In this document: piece after piece, positions 57,345-64,000 of the stretch
Numbering within the stretch: the first letter of the stretch is position 1
How the letters are laid out: every line of letters starts with the position of its first letter
Origin: Certhia americana
Taxonomy: Eukaryota > Chordata > Aves > Passeriformes > Certhiidae
Length of the DNA: 64,000 bases
Direction of reading: 5' to 3'
Assembly: GCA_018697195.1 (NCBI GenBank)
Contig: JAGMWU010000049.1
Location: 249,692 to 313,691, forward strand
Notes under the pieces: model-generated
The model's database searches: none
What the model saw: only the letters and a program-made list of their open reading frames with translations
Told to the model about the DNA's origin: nothing
Translations under genes and position numbers: made by a program

Positions 57345-57592
57345 GCTTGTCACAAGCTGTTTTACAAACCCAAATGGCACCAGGCCTTGTTTTAGCATCA
57401 CAAGGAGGAATATGCCCTGTCATTAACTCCAGTTGCTGTCTATTCATTGATCAAAGCTGTAGTGTCTACAGATGTCCAGGAAATCTGGAAACAAACCCAA
57501 ATTTTACAACGCACAGCTCAAGACTCCACCTCCTGGGGATTTGAAGAAATCTGGACCAAACTTCCTTCCTGGGTACACAGCTGGACTTGGTA
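57345..57592 (+). pseudogene. env: Retroviral env transmembrane scrap fused after integrase
   Basis: LASQGGICPVINSSCC is the gammaretroviral TM immunosuppressive/CX6CC region. A Trp-containing heptad segment follows in another frame until TAG/TAA stops. It follows integrase in the same frame within a few codons, so all of SU and part of TM were deleted. Confidence 0.75.
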
Positions 57593-57599
57593 AAACATC

Positions 57600-58800
57600 T
57601 TGTTGGAATCTAAAGTGCTGGGAAATCTCAGAATAGTAGGTCTGTAAACCAAAATTTAGAATTAGAGACTGGGCTTGACCTGAAATCTTGGGAAAGACTT
57701 CCAAGATTAGGTGGTAGAAGTGAAAATGTGGATTTATAACTTAAAGCAGAGTGTGTCAAGTTGAGTAGAGGAAAGTTTAGTTTTAAAGCTTAAAAGTCAT
57801 AGAGAAAGCAAAAGCAGTTACAAAGGTTAACAAGAGGTTTTAGAATATAATACTGTAAGTTTTTGATGTTAAGGGGTGATTGGTTAAGAAAGTTCACTCT
57901 GTAATAATACAAATTAACTTAGTATTGGTTTAATAACATAAATATCTAGTTGGCAGAATTTTATTGGCACATAAAGCCTTAAATTGTCTGATAAGCAGAA
58001 ATCTTGTGACTTCACCATACTGCTAACATCTCTCTCTGCCTCTGTCAAAGATAACAAAAAAATAAATTGCACTTTCTCAAAAAACTCAGAAATCCCGTTT
58101 TGCTGTTTCAAGAAGAAATCCCTGCACATGAAATGTAAGGTGTAAAACTGTTATGTGAGAAATCATAAACTCACACCTGTTTATAATCACCACTATAAGA
58201 ATCGCTGTATGGCTTTAGCCTGCATCAAGATTCAGAGTTTTAGCTGTTTTAATGCCTTACACTCTGAAAGGAAATATAAATCTTAAGAAACTTGTTCCCA
58301 CAAGGAGCTTAGTCTCGGGCAAAGGGGCACTTGATAAAGACAGGAGAAAAGCATAGCCTTGGAGAAACAGATAAAGGGTGTAACTCAGGCAAACAGAAGT
58401 CATGCAAAATGTGAGCAGGATGCCAGCACAGCTCTGCAAGGCTGACAAAGCAGAGGTTATGCAAAAGAAGGATTATTGTCCTTACTCATAAGCGGGGATC
58501 AAGGAGCATGCCCCTAAAAAGGAGACTGGACATCAAAGACAGACCCCAAAGAACCACACAAGGACTTCTGGTAAGGGGTGTGACTATGTAAAATAAAGTC
58601 AAGTACGTGGGGATAACTAGTGAATATGCAATCAATGTGTATGATAAAAGCTCTGTTCATCCACCACTCATCAGACTTTATGGGAGGAAGTATCCCCCAA
58701 ATGACCAGGGCTGCAATAAAGAATGGCTGCTTCCTAATGCTCAAAACTGTGTTAGAAAGTTTCCATCCAGCTGATTTCAGTATCAGTCTAGGGTGCAGAA
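57600..58800 (+). mobile_element. Probable 3' LTR region of the plus-strand remnant
   Basis: AT-rich sequence with CATAAACTCACACC-type promoter-like text, a region ATGATAAAAGCTCTG and AATAAAGAATGG at about 58715, consistent with TATA and poly(A) positions of an LTR on the plus strand. The exact start and end could not be set. Confidence 0.4.
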
Positions 58801-58829
58801 TTGTAACCTCAGGTGGTTTTTGTACCACT

Positions 58830-59130
58830 TCCAATAATTGATATTTGTGTCCCATGTTTGGTCGATGCACCTTGTGCTGATAACAAACCACTCTCTCTCC
58901 AGGGCATGCACTACACCAAAAGAATCTGTCCAGATGTTCACTTCCTTTCACTCAGTTCCAATGCTCATGTTAAAGCAACCAGTTTGTCCTTCTGCACCAA
59001 AACATCTGAGGCTGGAGCCTTGGATTCAATTACCTCACTCAGGGACACCATCGAGTATCTTGGTGTGCTTTCCATTGCAAACAAAGCTGCTTCCACCCGT
59101 GTACAGTTCCCACTGTGGGTTCTCTGATGG
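58830..59130 (-). pseudogene. pol: Retroviral RNase H remnant
   Basis: The plus strand parallels 7520-7770 of the left provirus (CACTCAGTTCCAATGC in both, then AAAACAACCAG versus AAAGCAACCAG), so this is RNase H on the minus strand. It is interrupted by the LTR at 59133. Confidence 0.78.
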
Positions 59131-59132
59131 TG

Positions 59133-59995
59133 TCTTGGTTTGAAAAGACAAAAGTATCTGCTAAGGAAGGCAGGAGCTTCCCGTGGAATGGAAAATGTAA
59201 ACCCCGTCCCTCTGAATTGCTATAATTTTGAAATCAAGGGGCTCACAGGCAATGATATGGGAATAGGAATAATAGTTCTTTACTAGGAGATTAAAAATAA
59301 AAATGCAGTAATAAAAAAAACCAAACCCACTTATAGAGTCAGGATCCAAGCTGACACCCTGTGGGTCAGGCTGCTGGTGGCAGTGCCATTCCATGGTGGC
59401 TGCAGTCCCAGGGGCAGATGTGGCTCTGTTGAAGTGATGCTCCTGGAGAAAAGTGGATTTCTTTGGCTGAAGGTCCAGTGGTGAGAGATGGGCCTGCTCT
59501 TCCTCGGAGAATCCAGTGGGGAAGGCTGCTTGGTGTTCCCAATCCCAGCTTTTTCTCCAGGTAGGAATGCTTGGTGTTCCCAACCCCAGATTTTTATCCA
59601 GTGGGGAATGCTTGGTGTTGCCAATCCCAGATTTTTCTCCAGGTAGGAATGCTTGGTGTTCCCAATCCCAGATTTTTCTCCAGGTAGGAATGCTTGGTGT
59701 TCCCAATCCCAGATTTTATCCAGGTAGGAATGCTTGGTGTTCCCAATCCCAGATTTTTTATCCAGGTAGGAATGCTTGGTGTTTCCAATCCCAGATTTTT
59801 ATCCAGGTAGGAATGTTTGGTGTTCCTAATCCCAGATTTTTATCCAGGTAGGAATGCTTGGCTGCTCCTCCTGGCTGGAGCATTTCCCAATGGGATAATG
59901 TGATTTTATCAGTGACACTCACTGAGCCCCTAACAGAGCCTATCACCCTGGAGGGAGGCTGGGTTCTGGAAGAGATAAAGAAAACTGCCCCAGCT
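59133..59995 (+). mobile_element. LTR starting TGTCTTGGTTTG, with internal minisatellite
   Basis: It begins TGTCTTGGTTTGAAAAGACA. Segments parallel the minus-strand copy at 62300-63030 in inverted order (TGCTAAGGAAGGCAGGAGC; GGAATGGAAAATGTAAACCC). It splits the RNase H remnant from the RT remnant. The right end is not certain. Confidence 0.65.
59527..59860. repeat. 41-bp minisatellite, eight units plus a partial one
   Basis: The core TGCTTGGTGTTCCCAATCCC followed by AGATTTTTATCCAGGTAGGA is repeated with single-base changes. The related LTR at 62300-63030 holds about one copy. The unit is not a multiple of three, so open frames through it mean nothing. Confidence 0.92.
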
Positions 59996-60009
59996 GTTTT
60001 TTAACATCT

Positions 60010-61335
60010 GTCCCATTGACAGAGAATTATCCCAGCCCCTGCCCCAGTTTCAACAGATGGTGATAGAATACACACTGCTGGTTACATCTTCTACAGCAAC
60101 CCAAGACAAATGGGCTGTCCTTTAAATCCAGCCAGCTGGAATAAACTTCTTTGGTTGTTTGTAGGCAATCACATCCTGGAGTACTTTCTACTTTGGTGGC
60201 TGACAGAAACACAGCAGGATTAACACCAGGGGTGGGTTTGAGGGTCCAAAGTACCACTTGGTAGACAGGCACTGGCCCCCTTTTTGTTCCAAGCCCACCT
60301 GTGGTACCATCTGTGGTACAGAGACTGCCCTGCTCCATCCCAGAGTGAATTTAGGAGCTTCCTGAATCAACAGCACCGTAGCCATGACTGCTGACAAGCA
60401 GCTGGGCCATCCTTGGCATAAGGGAATAATTCAAAAGGTCTCATGGGATCTGGCAAACCCAAAGCTGGAGCCATCATTAGTGTTTTCTTAAATGTTTGAA
60501 GGCAGCTGAAGTATCATCAGTCCACATAATAAAATTTTTATGGGCAGTTTGTAAAGCCCATAAAAAGGTTGAACAATAATCAGAATTTCTGATCTACTGC
60601 CTGACATTTCTGAGAAAAGAACACAATTCCTTTACAGTTCATGGCACATGCTTACTTTCCTTTGACCTCAGAGAATTTCAAAACCCAAGAAGGTCATAGT
60701 CATTTTCTTCACTTGGGTCTTCTCCCTCAAAAGCCTGAAACTATTTAACCTTAAGAAGTTTCACAATTCAACAGGTCTCAGTACTATTCTTTAGTTTCAG
60801 TGCCTAGCAGGACATCATCAACATATTGTAACAGAGCCCTTTGTGGATTAAAAGACTTTGGTTCTTCTAATTCCTTTACCAGTTAATTCCCAAAAAAACT
60901 GTGGGGGTATTTTTAAATCCTTGTGGCAGTGCAGTCCTGTCTGTAGATTTTCCCTCTCTAATGTGAATATTTCCTGGTTGATACAGCTTAGAGGTGTGCA
61001 GAGAAAAGTGTCCTTTGAATCTATTGCAGTGAAACATTACCAATTTTCTTTTAGCGTGCTAAAGAGTGTGTATGGGTTAACTACTATGCTATTTTATCGA
61101 TTGCTCTTAAGTCTTTTAATTTGAATGTCCCCTTCCTGAAATTTGATCTCTGCACCCAATTTTTCCAGTGATTTTTCTCCTAATAATGGTTTTGGAGAGT
61201 TAGGCAGGTACTTTACACAGTCAAAACCCATAGAAATTAATTGGTCCAATGTTCCTTGGTTCCAAGTTATGCTGTCGCTAGTACATGGTTTCCTATTGGT
61301 TACAGATTTCTTTGCCTGCAATCCTTATTTGGTCC
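60010..61335 (-). pseudogene. pol: Retroviral RT and protease remnant
   Basis: The minus strand shows the RT connection (AVMATVLLIQEAPKFTLG at about 60385), a YVDD-type active site at about 60810-60830, and the end of protease (KPLLGEKSLEKLGAEI at about 61190). Many stops and shifts are present. It matches the left provirus in order but not closely, so it is an older or different lineage. Confidence 0.8.
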
Positions 61336-61789
61336 CCATTCCTTGCTTCTCTTATCAGTCTTTTCTGTTATCAGTCTTTTGTAGACTAGGTGTATCTGAC
61401 CATGCCAGGGGTGATATGTACAGCTGTGTTCCTTGCTGGTCCTTATCTTTTGTGCATCTTCTGTGCTACTCCCGGTATGTTGAGATGTTCAGCTCACCAG
61501 GTCTCCAGCACTAAAACAGTCCTTTGAAAAGAAACTTCAGTTCTTTTTCCCTGCAGGGCAAAGGTGAACAAAACCCCTGACTAAAGTTACGTAAAATTTT
61601 GTATCATTTCCCACAGGAATACCTGCCTTCGGTTGTGTTGGAGTCTAGAATTCTGAGAAGTATTTCTTTGCGTGTTTTAAGGTATCCATACCCCCTGACA
61701 AACACTGTTTTTAACCTGTGTCCATGGAAAGGGCTCCCTAGACTTTGGGATGAAACAGAACTTTCAAGAATGTGGATTAGACAGTACCA
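61336..61789. other. Unassigned sequence between retroviral remnants
   Basis: It may hold decayed protease or gag, but no motif is convincing. The repeated ATCAGTCTTTTCTGTTATCAGTC at about 61353 is the only structure noted. Confidence 0.4.
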
Positions 61790-62260
61790 TAAAATGTAGT
61801 TTATCACAGGGTGAGAATTTTAGATTTCTGGGTTTGTTAGAATGGTAAGCAGAAGAAGGCAAGATGGAGGATCCTTGTGGTTTTTAAGCTTCTTCCTCCT
61901 TCTTCATCTGCCCCATATTCCACAGTGTAGAATCACATGCATAGAAATAGTTACTGAAAGACAAACAGAAATAATGTATGTTCTTATTGATAATTGGATG
62001 AATTATCTGTAAGAGAGCCTTGAATCTGTGTGTTTGGGGGACAAATTGATGCTTTTCTCCCTCACGCCAAGCTGGTGTTAAGCCTGGTGTGCTGAAACTC
62101 AAGATAAGACTATAATAAACAACCTAAAGACGGAGAGAAAAGCAAAGAGTCCAGTTTGCTTTCTTCTTAACAAGGACTTTCTGAAAAGCCTCCCTTCTCA
62201 GGGAGAGACATGTGGGAGTGGAAACTCCCACAGGTTGCAATGCAAGATGAAACCAGCAGT
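61790..62260. mobile_element. LTR-like element related to 38325-38900
   Basis: It has GTTTATCACAGGGTGAGAAT, then CTTCTTCCTCCTTCTTCATC, then AGACTATAATAAACAACC, the same order as in HADHB intron 2. Ends are not defined. Confidence 0.45.
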
Positions 62261-62299
62261 ATGTATCCTGTTATCAGCTGTTAAGACCAAGTAGGGCAG

Positions 62300-63032
62300 T
62301 TTTCTTTATCTCCTCCATGACCCTTCCCTCTTAACTTTGGGGGGATATTTTCTGTTAATGAGCCAGCTGTTAAAACCAGGTGATCATTATCTCTTCCAGG
62401 ATCCATCCTTCCTCCAGGGAGATAGCCTCTGTTAATGGCCCAGTGAGCCTCACAGCATGGCTGATAAAATCACATCATCCCATTGGGAGAGGCTCCAGCT
62501 AGGGGAGCAGCCAAGCATTCCCACCTGGATACAATCAGAGATTTGGAACAGCAAGGCAGCCTTTGCCACTGGATTCCCAGAGGGAAACCAGGCCCATCTC
62601 TCACCACTGGACCTCCAGAGGAAAACTCCTCCCTTCTACAGGATCATTGCTCCAGCAGAGCCACATCTGCCCTCCAGGAGGGCTGCAGCCACCATTGGGA
62701 CCAGTGGGATTGCCACCAACACCCTGACCCACAGAGGGTCAGGCTGGATTCTGATTGTCAGTGATTTTGTACAACTGCATTTTATTTTAGTGTTCCTATT
62801 AAGTTATAGGGTTTTTTTGTTTTGGTTTGGTTTTTTTTTTTTTTTTTGTTTTTTTTTTTGTTTTTTTCATATTAGTAAAGAACTATTATTTCTATCCTCA
62901 TATCTTTACCTGAGAGCCCCATAATTTCAAAATTATAGTAATTCAGAGGGAAGGGGTTTACATTTTCCATTCCAAAGGAGGCTCCTGCCTTCCTTAGCAA
63001 ACACTTTTGTTTTTTCAAACCAAGACACACCA
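62300..63032 (-). mobile_element. LTR of the TGTCTTGGTTTG family, inverted relative to 59133
   Basis: On the minus strand it starts TGTGTCTTGGTTTGAAAAAA at about 63031 and continues through GCTAAGGAAGGCAGGAGCC. The far part shares TCCCATTGGGA, CACCTGGATA and the TCTCTCACCACTGGACCT region with the plus-strand copy. A T-rich tract lies at 62812-62868. Confidence 0.62.
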
Positions 63033-63580
63033 CATTCCTGGTGTTGGTCCTTTAATCCTCCCCACCCCAAACCCAGGGCATTTCCCACCTGCCCTGTGGC
63101 TTCCTGCTCCAGGGGGTCCCATAGCCTTGTGCCAGTGCTGAGGGAGAAACTCCCCCATAGCATCAGTGTTTCTTCTATGCCAGAAGCAGAGGAAGATTTT
63201 GGGGGGAGCCTGGCCCCATTGCCTGGCACCCCAGATTCTGGGTGCTGGCACTGTTTGTGCCCTTTTCCTGTGCTGGAAAGTCAGGGACAGGGTGGCACCT
63301 GGACTTTACTTCACTCTGGAGAGTTTTTGCTCTCGCAGGGAACTGCCAGAACTGCTCAGCTCTTGACTGAGGCAAGATCTCACCAGCCCTCACCTGGAGC
63401 TCAGCTCAGAGTGACCCATCGCCGTCTCTTCGTGTGTGTCCTGGGATTTTGGAACCTGTTCTCTCTCTCCCTGACCTGCTGAGAGCTGCTGTCCCGCAGC
63501 CCTGCGCCTGCTGTTTCTTGAGTTTTCCCCACGCCTTGTTCTACACCCCCTGCCCAGCCAGGATGTTCTCTACGGCTCCA
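63033..63580. other. Sequence between two LTR segments
   Basis: No coding evidence. It may be the body of a further LTR whose end is at 63680-63955, because that segment has the same terminal family sequence. Confidence 0.4.
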
Positions 63581-63592
63581 GTTACCGCAGCT

Positions 63593-63660
63593 GACCTTTG
63601 GATACATCTCACCTACCTTTGGATACATCCCACCGACCTTTGGATACATCTCATCCCCCA
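63593..63660. repeat. 21-bp tandem repeat, three copies
   Basis: CCTTTGGATACATCTCACC and two variants follow one another directly. The unit is a multiple of three and is open in one frame, but nothing around it suggests a gene. Confidence 0.85.
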
Positions 63661-63679
63661 GGACTGCTGCTCTCTCTAA

Positions 63680-63955
63680 TAAATAGGGTACCGAAGGGGG
63701 GAAGGTGCTAGTGGCAGAGGAAACTGTGGCTGTTTTCTCTAGTTCCATTCATTGTTAACACTATAGTAATTGTTATTTTATCTTATTAGACACACTAGTA
63801 AAGAACTGTTATTCCTACCCTCACATCTTTGCCTGAGACCCCTTTAATTTCAGAATTATAGCAATTCAGAGGGAGGAGGTTTTTGCATTCACCAGTCCAA
63901 GGGAGGCTCCTGTTTTTGTTTTCCTAGTAGACACACCTGCCTTCCAAACTAAGAC
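63680..63955 (-). mobile_element. LTR end of the same family
   Basis: TAGTAAAGAACTGTTATTCC, ATTATAGCAATTCAGAGGGA and ACCTGCCTTCCAAACTAAGA parallel 62870-63030. The minus strand starts about TGTCTTAGTTTGGAAGGCAG at 63955. Confidence 0.6.
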
Positions 63956-64000
63956 ACCAGGGAATCTCTCTGGCCTGAACAAGCACAGGGGATGATGGCT

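Noticed and set aside
59516..59851. 111-codon repeat protein frame and possible CRISPR-like array
   Set aside because: The 41-bp units are contiguous with no unique spacers and not a multiple of three, so this is a minisatellite in an LTR.

Overview
This is a vertebrate, almost certainly avian, genome segment; a songbird is the best guess. About 25 CR1 LINE 3' ends are scattered on both strands, the introns are compact, and several avian-type retroviral LTRs are present. There is no bacterial-style gene organisation. The core is the mitochondrial trifunctional protein locus: HADHA on the minus strand (ATG 36057, stop 11453, 20 coding exons, about 770 codons) and HADHB on the plus strand (ATG 38052, stop 51332, 15 coding exons, 473 codons). 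They are arranged head to head across one GC/CpG-rich bidirectional promoter near 35.9-36.4 kb. Together they encode the alpha and beta subunits of the inner-membrane long-chain fatty acid beta-oxidation complex. All splice sites that I placed keep frame, and the catalytic residues are intact.

Left flank (1-10854): a gammaretrovirus-like endogenous provirus on the minus strand. Read right to left it runs: assembly gap, gag, protease-RT, RNase H, integrase, an unusual 199-codon Cys/His-rich ORF without an ATG, env, one 423-bp LTR, then leader, gag and protease-RT again. The LTR is therefore shared by two internal regions. Positions 1-1898 and 8457-10354 look identical, including the inactivating lesions, and the right copy ends exactly at a 500-N scaffold gap. 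This is either a tandem provirus made by LTR recombination or an assembly loop. Gag, pol and env carry stops and frameshifts; the protease-RT frame and the extra ORF are open.

Middle (10855-51.4 kb): HADHA and HADHB, with introns full of CR1 pieces, minisatellites and a few LTR-like elements. HADHA exon 14 has a 42-bp tandem duplication across its acceptor that could add 14 in-frame codons.

Right flank (51.4-64 kb): a short CpG-island gene with one SAM domain (about 104 codons), whose last intron holds an LTR with a 4-bp target duplication. After it come nested retroviral remnants: a plus-strand integrase fused to an env TM scrap, a minus-strand RNase H/RT/protease remnant split by an LTR, and several related LTRs, one with an expanded 41-bp minisatellite.

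Limits: all calls come from reading the sequence. Family names for repeats, the untranslated first exon of HADHB, the 3' end of the SAM gene and most LTR edges in the right flank are approximate.
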